Positions 23,201 through 34,200 of a stretch of 64,000 nucleotides of DNA are shown piece after piece. Under the pieces are notes generated by a model. It did not search any database. It saw only the letters and a list, made by a program, of their open reading frames with translations, and was not told the origin of the DNA. The first letter of the stretch is position 1. Each line of letters begins with the position of its first letter. Position numbers and translations under genes: made by a program. This DNA comes from Yamagishiella unicocca (taxonomy: Eukaryota > Chlorophyta > Chlorophyceae > Chlamydomonadales > Volvocaceae), in assembly GCA_003116995.1 (NCBI GenBank), contig BDSL01000012.1, positions 434,001 to 498,000 of the forward strand. Reading direction: 5' to 3'.

Positions 23201-26200
23201 GGAAATGGTTGGTACACACGTTTAGAGACGCACGCTTGAGAACTGGCGGGTGGGAAGGGACACATGGGACAGCGGCAGTAGGGCCAGAGGCGGACGAGTG
23301 ATAGGGGGGACGCAGTGTGCGGCCGCCCACCCGACCTACCGGCTGGCCCCCAGTCGGCCCCCGCCTTCTGCAACCCCTCCCCAGGTCCCCCCGACCCCAG
23401 GTCCCCCACCTACCGTCCCACCACGTTGTTGAGGCACTCCGTCGGATCGGCGATGCAGTTGCCCACGACGTGCGACCACATGACCGCGCGCGCGTACGTG
23501 AATATGAGCATGTAGCCAGACACCAGCAGCGCGGCCAGCAGCCAGGCGGGGTACCTGGGGGGCCGGCGGGGTGGAGGAGTGACATAAAGACTGGGTTACA
23601 AACGAAATGGGTAATGCAGCTGCCCCGGTGGGGTTCGAGGAGGACCCGGCGGGGAGGGGCCCGCAGTGCGCGGGGCGAGGGTGCGGGGGATTGCGAGGAA
23701 AGCCCGTGTACGAGGAAGCTGAGTAAGAAACCGCACGGGAAGGGTCGGAGCCGGGGGAGGTGAGTTTGCTTGGCTGGTATTGCACCTGGCGCCTGGTGGG
23801 GGGGGGTTGTAAGAGAATCCGCGAATCCGCGGCCGACAAACCGAGGGCGGTGAAGGGTGATGGTGGGGAGGAGGGGAGGTGGTGTTTGGGAGCCGCCCTC
23901 ATGCTCCCCCTCCGACCGCCCGGTGGGGAGCCCGTGTTTCGGTGCTCCACTGAACCCGCCCGCCTCCGTGACGCACCTGAACGCGGCATCCTCGGATACG
24001 TGCCTCGTGATGTTGCGCAGCCAGGCGGGCTGCCGGCTGCCGGCGATGCGACGACCCCTGCGTCGCTGCAGCGGGGGCGCCGGGGCCGAAGCGGACGCTG
24101 GGGCCGAGGCACCTGTGGGCGGCACCTCGGGTTCCGTGAGGACGAAGTCCCTCATGCGGGTGGTTCGCGCAGACGCGCCCCGAGGCACCGACGCCGCGCC
24201 GTCCTCCCCCTCCGCACGAATGCCACGCAAGTCGTCAAAAGGCTTGGCGCCACCGCTGGCGCTGCCGTCGCTGCCCGTGTGCCCGTTGGCGTGGAGGCTT
24301 GCCGTACGCCGTGTGCGGGTGGAGGCTGGAGGCGGGGATCCCCCGGACGGAGATCCAAGCTCCGGAGCCTCCGAAACCACGTCCTTGCGGTCCTGCCGAG
24401 CATCATCAGCCGCCTGCATTGGCGGCGGCGGCGGTGGTGGCGGCAGCGGTGCCTGCGGGGGCGGCACTCGCGGTCCGCTGTCGGACGGAATGGTTGCCAC
24501 CCTAGACAGAGGTACAGGGACACCCACGCCGACAGCGCCGGCTTTGGCTGCTGCTCGGGCATTGGCCCTTTCCGCCGCGTGTGCCTCCCTCTCCGCCAGC
24601 TCCTCCCGCAGCTCCAGGTACTCGGCGAGGCGGCGAGCATCGCGGCGGTCGTTGCGGCTGCAGCACACCACCAGCTGAGGCAGCCGCACAGGCGGAAGAG
24701 GGCACGCAAGGGGGAGGGCACGGAGGGGAGGGATAAGGTGAGGGGAGGACAAGAAGGGAGGGCAAGGAGAAGGGCGGACAAGGAGAAGGGAGGACAAGAA
24801 GGGAGGGCAAGGAGAAGGGCGGACAAGGAGAAGGGAGGACAAGAAGGGAGGGCAAGGAGAAGGGCGGACAAGGAGAAGGGGGGACAAGAAGGGAGGGCAA
24901 GGAGAAGGGCGGACAAGGAGAAGGGGGGACAAGAAGGGAGGGCAAGGAGAAGGGCGGACAAGGAGAAGGGGGACAAGAAGGGAGGGCAAGGAGAAGGGGG
25001 ACAAGGAGAAGGGGGACAAGAAGGGAGGGCAAGGAGAAGGGCGGACAAGGAGAAGGGGGACAAGAAGGGAGGGCAAGGAGAAGGGCGGACAAGGAGAAGG
25101 GGGGACAAGAAGGGAGGGCAAGGAGAAGGGCGGACAAGGAGAAGGGGGGACAAGGAGAAGGGGGGACAAGGAGAAGGGCGGACAAGGAGAAGGGGGGACA
25201 AGGAGAAGGGGGGACAAGGAGAAGGGCGGACAAGGAGAAGGGGGGACAAGGAGAAGGGGGACAAGGAGAAGGGCGGACAAGGAGAAGGGGGACAAGGAGA
25301 AGGGGGACAAGGAGAAGGGGGACAAGGAGAAGGGGGACAAGGAGAAGGGGGACAAGGAGAAGGGGGACAAGGAGAAGGGGGACAAGGAGAAGGGGGGACA
25401 AGGAGAAGGGGGACAAGGAGAAGGGGGACAAGGAGAAGGGGGACAAGGAGAAGGGGGGACAAGGAGAAGGGGGACAAGGAGAAGGGGGCAAGGAGAAGGG
25501 GGACAAGGAGAAGGGCGGACAAGGAGAAGGGGGACAAGGGAGGGGGAAGGAGGGGGGACAAGGAGAAGGGGGGACAAGGAGAAGGGGGGACAAGGAGAAG
25601 GGCGGACAAGGAGAAGGGGGGACAAGGAGAAGGGGGGACAAGGAGAAGGGAGGGCAAGGAGAAGGGGGGACAAGGAGAAGGGAGGGCAAGGAGAAGGGGG
25701 GACAAGGAGAAGGGAGGGCAAGGAGAAGGGGGGACAAGGAGAAGGGGGGACAAGGAGAAGGGAGGGCAAGGAGAAGGGGGGACAAGGAGAAGGTCCCGGT
25801 AACGGGGCCGTTAGGTTACGTTGCAATCCGCGGTACCAGCAACACCCCACGTCACCTAGGGCCGCGCCCCTCCAAATCGCGCTGGCGGCCGTCGCGAACC
25901 GCTCTGGGCTCTGGCCATTTGGGTTTCTCGGCCGCGGTCAGATTATATAAATTGTTCTTGTGTGCGCTAGCTTTTTATGCGGTGGGCTTACGGGGCTGCT
26001 ATCGGTGCTGCTGCGGGTTCCTGCCAGCCAAGGTGGCGCAGTGCGAGCCTCGCGAGCTGGCGCGGACGCTGGATGGTCACGATGGGTCACGTATCTCGTC
26101 GCCCCAGTAACGGTCTGCATGCGGGCTGGAGCCGGTTTGGGCTGGGGCGAGTTCATGCCATGACCATGTTCAGCCAAGCCAACAAACCAAGTTCTCTCCC

Positions 26201-29200
26201 GCAACCGCCCAAACGTGAACGCATTAAACAATGGCCGACAGCTCGGTTTCTGTTCCTCCGAGGCGCCGAAGGCGAGACTCGTCCGCAGGTTTTCCCCGGT
26301 AGGTGGAGTTCCCTGGCATGCAAACTCGAACACGTGTTGCGAGTATTCGCCGGTCTGTTTGCCCACTTCTCCTATATCCTTTACCCTGGGTTCTCCAGCC
26401 CACCCGCACCCACCAGCAGCACGTTTGCTGCCCCCAGGTTCAGCAGCTGGAATGCCGTGATGGGGATCCAGGGGAAGCGGGGATCCAGGCGGTCCCAGTA
26501 CCACAAGATGGACGCGATCTGCGCCAGCAGCAGGGCATCTAGCACCAGCATGAACAGCACGGAAATAATGCACTGGGTCAGGTAGTACCTAAGGCGGGGA
26601 GGGAAAGGGGAAGGGAGATGGGGTGCGGCCAGGGGGGCCGGGGATGTTGACGAGCCGAGCGAGGGTGGCGGGGAGATGTTGGTCGTCATTATCGATGTTG
26701 TGGTGCTGGTTGCGGTTGCAGTGGTTGTGATTTGCCTTATCCATAAACGATTCACGTTCCATGTATGTGGCGTGTGGTGGTTGAGCCGTTGGTGTTATGT
26801 CGGTTGCGGTAGTTGCAGCGGTTGGAGGGATGACAGCGAGCGAGCGAGCGAGCTACATGACAGGCTGGGGTGGTGCGCCTCAGCCGGGGGTGCGCCTCAG
26901 GGGGGGGCGCCTCAGGGGAGGGCGCCTCAGGGGGGGGCGCCTCAGGGGAGGGCGCCTCAGGGGAGGGCGCCTCAGGGGAGGGCGCCTCAGGGGAGGGCGC
27001 GCCACGCGCAGCACGGCACGCACCCGTTGCGTGGCCTGTTGTAGTTGCAGAGCAGCGCCAGGTAGCCGATGAAACCCATGAAGAGGGAATAGATGAGCAG
27101 CTCCAAGAAGAACCACACGGAGGCCAAGGCGTCGCCCGACTCGCGCACAATCTTGAAGCTCAGGGGCGGCACGAAGTACTCCAGGGGGGGCACGATGTTG
27201 GGCGGGAAGGACACCATGCAAATCATGAGCGCCACGTTGCTGATGACGGCGACCTGCGAAAGGGGGAGAGGGGAAGGGGAGGGCGAGGGGACGATTGGGT
27301 TTCAGAGTCTGGCCATCGCAGCCAGATCACTAGGGGGGGTATTCACGGCTTCAACCCCGCAACATATGTTTCGGGGGGATTCTCATTCTCCGGTTTCTGT
27401 TAACAGGTTTATTCTCTAACCATCGCATCCACTGCTGTCGCGAAACCGCCCGATATCGTTGTTCACTTCCGCCCCAGCTGCTCTCATGTTCTCTCCTGTT
27501 CCCCCCCGGGGTCTCCTCGCCTCCCCCCTCGGAACCACTCTACTCGCCTGCAGTGACCTGAACTGCCCATCGGCCGAATGCACCGTGCAGATGGCATAGA
27601 CCAGGTGCTTGCGGGCCCTCAGCAGGGCCGAGACGCCCCAGATGTTGCAGCCGCAAGAGCCCGTGTTCTGCAGCGGGTGCAGCCCTGACCCCATTGGCAG
27701 GCTCTTGACCTTGCCCCGGAAGACCACCCTGCTGCGGCAGTGGGCATGTTCGGCGACCAGCGTGCGGGGCACTTAGCGTGCTGCCGCCAGACTGCCTGCA
27801 CACCGCCCTACCAAAGTATCCACGCGGCCATCTACCAGGGCTCCCCACCCCGAGCGTTGGGTTATCTCCTCTACACGCACCACACCGCGCTGCCGGGCGC
27901 CCTCGGTGCTCCGAGCCTACCTGACGGTGTGACCGACCCGTGGGTCCACACCTCCCCCCTTATTTGTTTTTGTCCGCAGGAGCTGCCCGCAGGTCCACCC
28001 TGCCAGGCTTAGCCAAAACTCCACGTAGCTTTATTACGGATTGGAAATAATCGTTACTGCATCCGCTCGCTACTGCATCGTTACCCATACTGCATCGTCT
28101 CCAGGGGGGTCTGGAGCACACATGAAGGATCGGAGGGGGCTCCGGGTGGGGGCACTCACCGGAATGCGTGAGCAATGCAGCGGCAGGGGAACACGATGAG
28201 CGCTCGGAAGAGCGTCGGCGTCAGCACCACCAGGACCAGGAGGATCAGGAGCAGAGCCGTGAACAGCAGAATCTGGGGGAGTGGCGAAGGAACCACGGGT
28301 TGAGGGAGGGTGGGAGGAGTGGGAGGGGACCAATCCAGGCGGATGGAGGGTGATGCGGACGGCTGCCCCCTTGTCCGCCGACCCCGCCCTGCTGTCAGAA
28401 CTTGAAAGCCTGGTTGGAGCCCCGTTGTAAGGCCCGTGAGGTGTGTGGGTGCGGCAGGTAGGGCCGTTTCCCGACCAGTAAGGCCCTCGGCCAGTTGAGC
28501 ATTCCTATCAACCGCGCATACGGCACCCCGGCCGCTTACGTCCCTTCCATACACGTCCGGTTCCGCCGCGCCCCGATCCCACCTGGATAGACGCCTGCCC
28601 CAGCCGCTGTGCCCGATTCCAGTAGCACCTGTGTGGGATGCAGGGGAGCCCGGGGGCCTCGTGAGCGGAGAGGGCGGGGTCCTTGTGCGGAGACAGTGGG
28701 GCCCTTGTGCGGAGAGGGCGGGGTCCTTGTGCGGAGACAGTGGGGTCCTTGTGCGGAGAGGGCGGGGGCGGGGGTCCTTGTGCGGAGGGGGGTTGGCGGA
28801 GACAGTGGGGTCCTTGTGCGGAGAGGGCGGGGCCCTTGTGCGGAGAGAGTGGGGTCCTTGTGCGGAGAGGGCGGGGCCCTTGTGCGGAGACAGTGGGGTC
28901 CTTGTGCGGAGAGGGCGGGGTCCTTGTGCGGAGACAGTGGGGTCCTTGTGCGGAGAGGGCGGGGCCCTTGTGCGGAGAGAGTGGGGTCCTTGTGCGGAGA
29001 GGGCGGGGCCCTTGTGCGGAGACAGTGGGGCCCTTGTGCGGAGAGGGCGGGGCCCTTGTGCGGAGAGGGCGGGGTCCTTGTGCGGAGAGGGCGGGGTCCT
29101 TGTGCGGAGAGGGCGGGGCCCTTGTGCGGAGAGAGTGGGGTCCTTGTGCGGAGAGGGCGGGGCCCTTGTGCGGAGAGGGCGGGGCCCTTGTGCGGAGAGA

Positions 29201-32096
29201 GTGGGGTCCTTGTGCGGAGAGGGCGGGGCCCTTGTGCGGAGACAGTGGGGCCCTTGTGCGGAGAGGGCGGGGCCCTTGTGCGGAGATAGTGGGGCCCTTG
29301 TGCGGAGAGGGCGGGGTCCTTGTGCGGAGAGGGCGGGGCTCGTGGGTGGCGCGAGGTGCGCAATGTGGTCTCGGGGGATGGGGTGGGGGACCACGGCCAG
29401 GTCGGCTCGCTTAGGGTTTTAGGGTTTTAAGGTTTTGGCCCCGGGACCCCTACCACACCACGCGGGTCATGAGGGCGTCCGAACCTGAAGCATTATCGCA
29501 GCACGAAATCAGGCATCACTGGTCTTAACTTCCCCAGCCCGCAGCTGCTTTTCAGTCCGCAACGACCAGAAACCGCCGATGCGGTTAATCAGAGCGATCA
29601 ACGCGCCCTAGCAGAGAAGCAGGCCGCTGCCCTCGTGCCGCCCTCCTCCATGCCTACCCGTGGTATGGCTTGTACCGGACCACGACGTTCACATCTCCGT
29701 ACGCTGGAGCATACGACAGGTTCGCCGCCTCCTTACTGAGCTGCTGGTCCATGAGGCAGGCCAGCCTCTCCGTGTCACTGCCCGTCCCCGAGCACAGCGG
29801 CGTGACCCTCCTCGACGTCGAGTTGATCGCCGCGTCGCCCGTCACAGTGCTGCAGTCGTTGTAAATGAACACCACCTGCTGCGTGACAAAGCACGAATCC
29901 TGGGACGTCGGAGGCGGGCTGCTCCAGGCGACGTCGGCTTGGGTCGTCTGCCAGCCCTTATGCCGCCGCACCAGGTCGGCACACTCCCGCGGCCAGGGCG
30001 AGTATATGCGGGCCCGACCCGAAGTGACGACCGCTTCCTCCGCCTTCGTCTCACCTCCCGCTTGGTCCCCCTTGAAAACTGCGAAAGGGGGAGGGGCGAC
30101 GACCCACGGGTCATCCCTTACTGCCCAACGCGTTTGGACGGTGCCGTGGCAGGTGTCGGGTGCGTACAAGAAGCGCCTCTGGCACAGCGCCATTTGCGGA
30201 CTCGCTGCGTCTGCCTGCTCCGCGATGGACAATTATATCTAAGTTAGTGAACTAAACCTTCACCGCAACGTTTGTCGCTAGGTGGGCGCCGTCCGGGCTG
30301 CAAACGTGTATCAAGCCGTCTCGCTGGGAACGCGCACACACCCTTTGCCTGCCTCTCTAGGTACTCCAGGAAGGGTCGGGGATCTTCGGGTATGGCGGCT
30401 ACCCGCTGCAGGATACTGCTCGCCATCACTGGCCGCGATAAAGGGCTTCTGGGGCCGGGTATGACCTCATCCGTGCCGTCCCCCATCTGGAGCAAAGTAG
30501 CGAGTCCGCTGATGCTGTCGCGCAGATTGTCGTATGCCGTGTTGAACCTCTCCCTGCGTGGCAAATTCAAAGGAAATGGCAGGGGTGAGTGGCAGTACGT
30601 ACGTGGGATCTTCCCCTGTATGCACCGCCCGCCTTTCCCGTGTTGCAGCAAAACCGAGGAGAAACGCAACAATGTCGGCTGGCCCCCGGGTCGGAAAAAT
30701 GGAAGAGTGCGCAATTAAGCGTAGCTCTGTGTGAGAGTGAATAGCTGTGCGCGAGTGAGCGGTATGAGCCCCGCCCTGTATGGGAGTAAACTTGGGCGTT
30801 CCATGTGTTGAGTTGGAACACTGTGCCCGTGACGAGCATACTGAACGTGAGTTGCAAGGAAAACTTTTGTAAGAAGGGAAAATGTGTTCGTTTGGAACAC
30901 ACGTTCAGAGATGCATGCTGGAGAACAGAACGTGAGTTAGGTCTTCCTTTCCTGTTGCTGTGTCTGTACCCCTTGCTGTTGCGGTATGCGTCGTAAACAC
31001 CACGCTGCGCCGAATTGACTGGAGGGGGAGAGGGGCGGAGGCGCCGCGGTTAGCGGGCTGGTCGGTGGGTTGGTTCGTGGGCTGGTTGGCGGGCTGATTG
31101 GTGGGCTGATTGGTGGGCTGGTCGGTGGGCTGGTTGGGGGGCTGATTGGGGGCCTGGTTGGGGGGCCCGTGGCGTGTCGCTCGGGACCATGACTCCAGCC
31201 CGGCTACTGAACTAACGTGCTGTCTTCAAAACTGGATGACGTGCATGCGTGCTTGGCGTGGAGGGGTCACCTGGTCGAGCTCCGGGCGCCCAGGCTGGCA
31301 TTATGATATGATACGATGGATAACAGAACGCCTAGGGCTTGGGCAGCTCGCCCTCTTTCCCAAAGCCACCCTCCATACCGCATAATTGAAAGCCACCCGC
31401 CATTGAGGGTGCGTGTTTGCCGCCTCACACGGCCCAATCCCCGTGCCGAGGGCCTTTGCCGGTCCAGGAGGCCCACCCTCCGTTGGCGTTCGCGCACCTG
31501 TCCATTGGCAAAGATAGGCCCCCAAGCCGTCTCCGCCTTGCGCTAGCGTCCGGTGCGCTGGGTGGTGGTGAGCCGGGGGCAGCTTGGGGGGAACCCTCCG
31601 CTGGAGGAGGTGCGGCATTTAGGCCGATGCCATCGCTCGAGGGGTCCGTTAGGACAGACGCCCATGGCACTGTGCTGCGTCTCGTGACGCCTGTCACTCC
31701 GCTTGGTACATTATAACCATCGGCGTAAGTCAGGAAGCCTCGCTTCGTGCATCGGTTGCCCGACGACTCCATTCCGCTGGTGCCGAAGTCGACATGAACT
31801 TCGGATGTAGTCCAGTCTGGGCTGGCCAGGAACACCATTTGACACGGCGATTTTGCAAACAGGCTGTCTGGAATGCGCACGGCCTGGGCTAGCACACCGA
31901 CCTGCCCCGCTAGGACCATCTTCGTGTAACCTGACAACGCTGCGAACTCTTGAGGTGCCTCAAACTCTGAGACATCTGGTGGTTGTGCCCCCGCGGCCCG
32001 CGCGCAAAGCAGCGCGGAGAGCCAGAGGACCAGCATCCGTAGGACCCGCACCCTGTGACGCTGACGGGAGGAATTCTTTAACATCGAGATTTCCAT
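17218..32096 (-). CDS. Large polytopic membrane protein with STRA6/RBP-receptor-like C-terminal part
   Basis: Exons, 5' to 3': 32096-31498, 30553-30342, 30210-29658, 28272-28160, 27728-27548, 27253-27024, 26588-26414, 24674-23977, 23554-23414, 23023-22894, 22276-22117, 21804-21599, 21000-20902, 20405-20127, 19849-19730, 19501-19316, 18901-18830, 18430-18344, 17855-17795, 17587-17525, 17348-17218 (TAA). About 1,500 residues. Phases agree at nearly every junction; the exception is 29658 to 28272, where an exon (about 29530-29607) may be missing or misplaced. A signal peptide ([17 protein letters not shown]) and a Cys-containing ectodomain come first. About eleven membrane segments follow, with a 230-residue charged/Pro-rich cytosolic insert from exon 24674-23977. 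The last membrane segment runs into GKLDVTIF, then FASLDLPH, then ESMSHFHDP and [11 protein letters not shown]. That order and spacing resemble the STRA6 end (LDxGY, SQSHP, RARW). STRA6 proteins carry retinoids across membranes; the ligand here is unknown. Confidence 0.62.
17727..17799 (+). repeat. Tandem repeat, 19 bp unit
   Basis: About four copies of CACCAGGCACCCAGCCACC lie in a 3' intron of the STRA6-like gene. They abut the donor of exon 17855-17795. Confidence 0.75.
18225..18336 (+). repeat. Tandem repeat, 15 bp unit
   Basis: About seven copies of GGCTGGCCAGGGGCC lie in the intron just downstream (minus strand) of exon 18430-18344. Confidence 0.85.
18541..18580 (+). repeat. Copy of dispersed intronic element
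   Basis: AAGACCCGTGGACGCGAG followed by AAAAAACCGTTTAGAACGC. It is nearly identical to the copies at 42449 and 58313, and lies in an intron of the STRA6-like gene. Confidence 0.7.
20448..20500 (+). repeat. Copy of dispersed intronic element
   Basis: GAGGAAAACCCGTGTACG, then an A-rich stretch, CGTTTAGGACAGACGTTTGC and GAGGTGCAGG. This is a diverged copy that includes part of the extended 3' half shared with 58313-58385. Confidence 0.5.
21898..21935 (+). repeat. Copy of dispersed intronic element
   Basis: GTTCGAGGAAGACCCGTGGA followed by TGCCCCCG and an A run; the sequence then diverges. It lies in an intron of the STRA6-like gene. Confidence 0.6.
21957..22016 (+). repeat. Tandem repeat, 18 bp unit
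   Basis: Just over three copies of GCGAAATGCGTGGTGGTT lie in the intron between exons 22276-22117 and 21804-21599. Confidence 0.8.
22419..22728 (+). repeat. Pyrimidine-rich minisatellite, 18 bp unit
   Basis: About seventeen copies of CTCCTCCTCCCGCCCTTC, with CCCGCACTTC variants, lie in an intron of the STRA6-like gene. The period is divisible by three, so several frames stay open on both strands and produce spurious Pro/Leu- or Gly/Glu-rich proteins. Confidence 0.9.
24740..25795 (+). repeat. Large purine-rich minisatellite (GGACAAGGAGAAGGG family)
   Basis: More than sixty units of about 15-17 bases (GACAAGGAGAAGGGGG with GCGGACA and AGGGAGGGCA variants) fill more than 1 kb of the intron between exons 26588-26414 and 24674-23977. 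The + strand is almost purely purine. It generates spurious open frames of several hundred codons on both strands. Confidence 0.95.
26880..27003 (+). repeat. Tandem repeat, 16 bp unit
   Basis: About eight copies of GCGCCTCAGGGGAGGG or GCGCCTCAGGGGGGGG lie in the intron just downstream of exon 27253-27024 of the STRA6-like gene. Confidence 0.9.
28655..29345 (+). repeat. Minisatellite, 22 bp unit
   Basis: About thirty copies of CCTTGTGCGGAGAGGGCGGG plus two bases, alternating with a GAGACAGTGGGG variant, lie in the intron between exons 30210-29658 and 28272-28160. The higher-order alternation of the two variants suggests multi-unit duplications. Confidence 0.95.
29411..29432 (+). repeat. Interstitial telomere-like repeat
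   Basis: TTAGGGTTTTAGGGTTTTAA contains about two and a half units of TTTTAGGG, the telomere unit known from Chlamydomonas. It directly follows the 22-bp minisatellite. Confidence 0.5.
31063..31165 (+). repeat. Tandem repeat, 12 bp unit
   Basis: About eight copies of GGGCTGGTTGGT or GGGCTGATTGGT lie in the first intron of the STRA6-like gene. Confidence 0.8.
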
Positions 32097-34127
32097 ATTA
32101 ACAACTTATCACAAGGGCGTGGTAATGGACTAGTCCATGGCGCGCCAAAAACACTACAAGTGTAGTCGGAACTGTTTTATTGTAAGACACGGCAGTAATT
32201 TTAGACAACCACAACAGGTAGTAAAGGCGACGTTTTGAATTTTATGTGTGAGTGCTATATGGGCAGCAAAATACTAACAGGGTCTGTGGCTGGGCAGACG
32301 GATAAGGACGGACAGACGTTAAGGCCGTAGGGCCCTCACCCGCCGTACATCGCGCACTTCAGCATACATTCCACATATTGTCGTCCTGGATAAAGCACCT
32401 GGAGAAAGTAAATTACCATGAACGATTAGGACGGACACCACGACGGCCTCGAGAAATTAATGTGAAGTAAGCAGCCTTACCCCACCATGCCGGCAATACG
32501 TGGCAATGCGCTTACCGCAACTATCTGTTTCACCCTCGGCACCATACAATAGGCTATGTTGTGTTCATGGGCCTGGCAACCATCCACTGCACGAATAAGC
32601 GGGCGCCCGAGCCCTTGGCGCTCTTCAGAAATTGTACCAGATTGTACCACCTTCGCCGTCGCTAGAACGCACTCCAGATCCGCTTCGACCAGTTCTCTCC
32701 CCCCCCCCGTAATAATATCACCTTAAAAGCTCGGGAACTGAAAGTGCAATATAAGTGCAATATATCTACCATATATTGCTTTCCATTGAGATGAAGCCGT
32801 CATCGCGTTACACTTGTGGGCTGCGTGATAACCACTCAGCGACTTGGCGCGTAAAAGCCAAAGGATGGGTGCCCCGTCCTTTTTTCAAAACATATTTTCG
32901 ATACAGTATGCGTGGGGTGGAAGGGTGTATGGAGGCTGGGGCGCGTGCCGTCGCGTGCTGACCTTGACTTAGTACACGCCCTGTGACGACAGTAGAATGT
33001 AACGCCATCGGAAATGCCAATAAAACACAGTTTGTCGCCTGTAGGTGCGGGGAGCTTCCTGGGGCCGGCGCCGGCCCGGTGTCCCCTCTTCTGCGGCGTT
33101 CTGCGCCACTTCTGGCATTGCCCCTTTGCTCGTGCGATGGTCGGTGTGCCCAAAGAGCACCTTGTGGCACTACCCGGCCCGGCAGTCGGGCGGTTGCGCC
33201 GCGGGCTGCCCTGCATGGTTGGCCGATAGGTGCCCCTGCTATGGTTCGGCAGCTGGCCCGGTGTCGGTGCAAGGGGGCCCCTGGCTACGAGCAGTGTGTT
33301 GGGGATGTAGTCGCCCTGCTGGTCGCCCTCAGTGCGGTTGACCCCAGCTGCTTCACACTCCGGGCTGTTTAACGCCGGCTGGCGGCGCTTTGCCCACCTG
33401 AAGGGACCTGTGGGTGCCATGCGCTCGCGCGCAGTCGACTGCGATTGCAGGTCTTTGGCCCGCCCGCGGGGTTTTGCTCAGCTTGATTTGGGGAAGGGGT
33501 CCGGTGGTCCGCTGGGGGTCGCTTGCTGTCAACATCCGTGAAACGTGCGCGATGCACGGCGGGCGAGGCCCCCACAGACACCTGTACTAATGCATCACGG
33601 ATGTTAGAAACCCCCACGCATTATGGCGGGTCGTTTCTAACATCCGTATGCACGTGCACTGGCCACCTGTGAAAGGCGTTTATGCAGCCAACCCCAGACC
33701 CATTCCCTATGGTCAACGACGAGGATGCGCGTTGCCTCTTAAGCGACGTACACAGTCGTGGAGACTCGTCGTGGAGTCATGTAGAGTGGTCACGATGCTA
33801 AAAGCTATCGGCCACACTGTGGAAGCGATTGACCGAAAACTGCGCGCTTCATAAGGCTGCACACGGGGCCCTGCATGCAACTGGGTGAGCCTTCAGTTTG
33901 GTCCGTTCTGGCGTGTCACAGCGGAGGAAGACAACACCTATCATGTGCCAGTGGTGAAGAAAGCTCAGCAAGTGAACAGCACTACAGCAGTGTCGTAAGA
34001 GCAGGAACATCAACAGAAACCTGCATATGTCGAACAAAAGCCAATAAAGTTTCGGAGACAACCATAAAAATTTGACTGTCCAGGAACCGGTACGTTCTTA
34101 TCCTTCTAACTAGGAAGGCTAGCAACT
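32097..34127. other. Intergenic: 5' flank of the STRA6-like gene
   Basis: The sequence is A+T-richer than its surroundings up to about 32,800 and should include the promoter and 5' UTR of the minus-strand gene starting at 32096. No coding exon was found. A 15-base inverted repeat lies at 33597-33647. Confidence 0.5.
33597..33647. repeat. 15-base inverted repeat
   Basis: ACGGATGTTAGAAAC at 33597-33611 is exactly complementary to GTTTCTAACATCCGT at 33633-33647, with a 21-base loop. A related AACATCCGTGAAAC lies about 50 bases upstream, near 33533. It may be a remnant of a small transposon end or a hairpin. Confidence 0.65.
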
Positions 34128-34200
34128 TGCGAATTGCTAGGATCGAACTAGCGACCTCTAGATCTTCAGTCTAGCGCTCTCCCAACTGAGCTAAATCCGC
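34128..34200 (-). tRNA. tRNA-Phe (GAA)
   Basis: The minus strand folds as a cloverleaf: acceptor GCGGATT paired with AATTCGC and discriminator A, D arm GCTCAGTTGGGAGAGC, anticodon stem CTAGA/TCTAG with loop CTGAAGA (anticodon GAA), and T arm CTAGTTCGATCCTAG. The internal A and B boxes look intact, there is no intron, and CCA is not encoded, as expected for a nuclear tRNA gene. Confidence 0.93.

Noticed and set aside
22959..25850. Minus-strand open frame of 963 codons and a + strand frame of 680 codons (23760-25802).
   Set aside because: Both run through the 15-17 bp minisatellite and repeat PSPCPPFSL or KEKGGQGEG. Real exons of the STRA6-like gene interrupt the region and explain the conserved parts.
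28156..29422. Repeat proteins of 226-412 codons on both strands.
   Set aside because: They are translations of the 22-bp intronic minisatellite; only the small part at 28160-28272 is a real exon.
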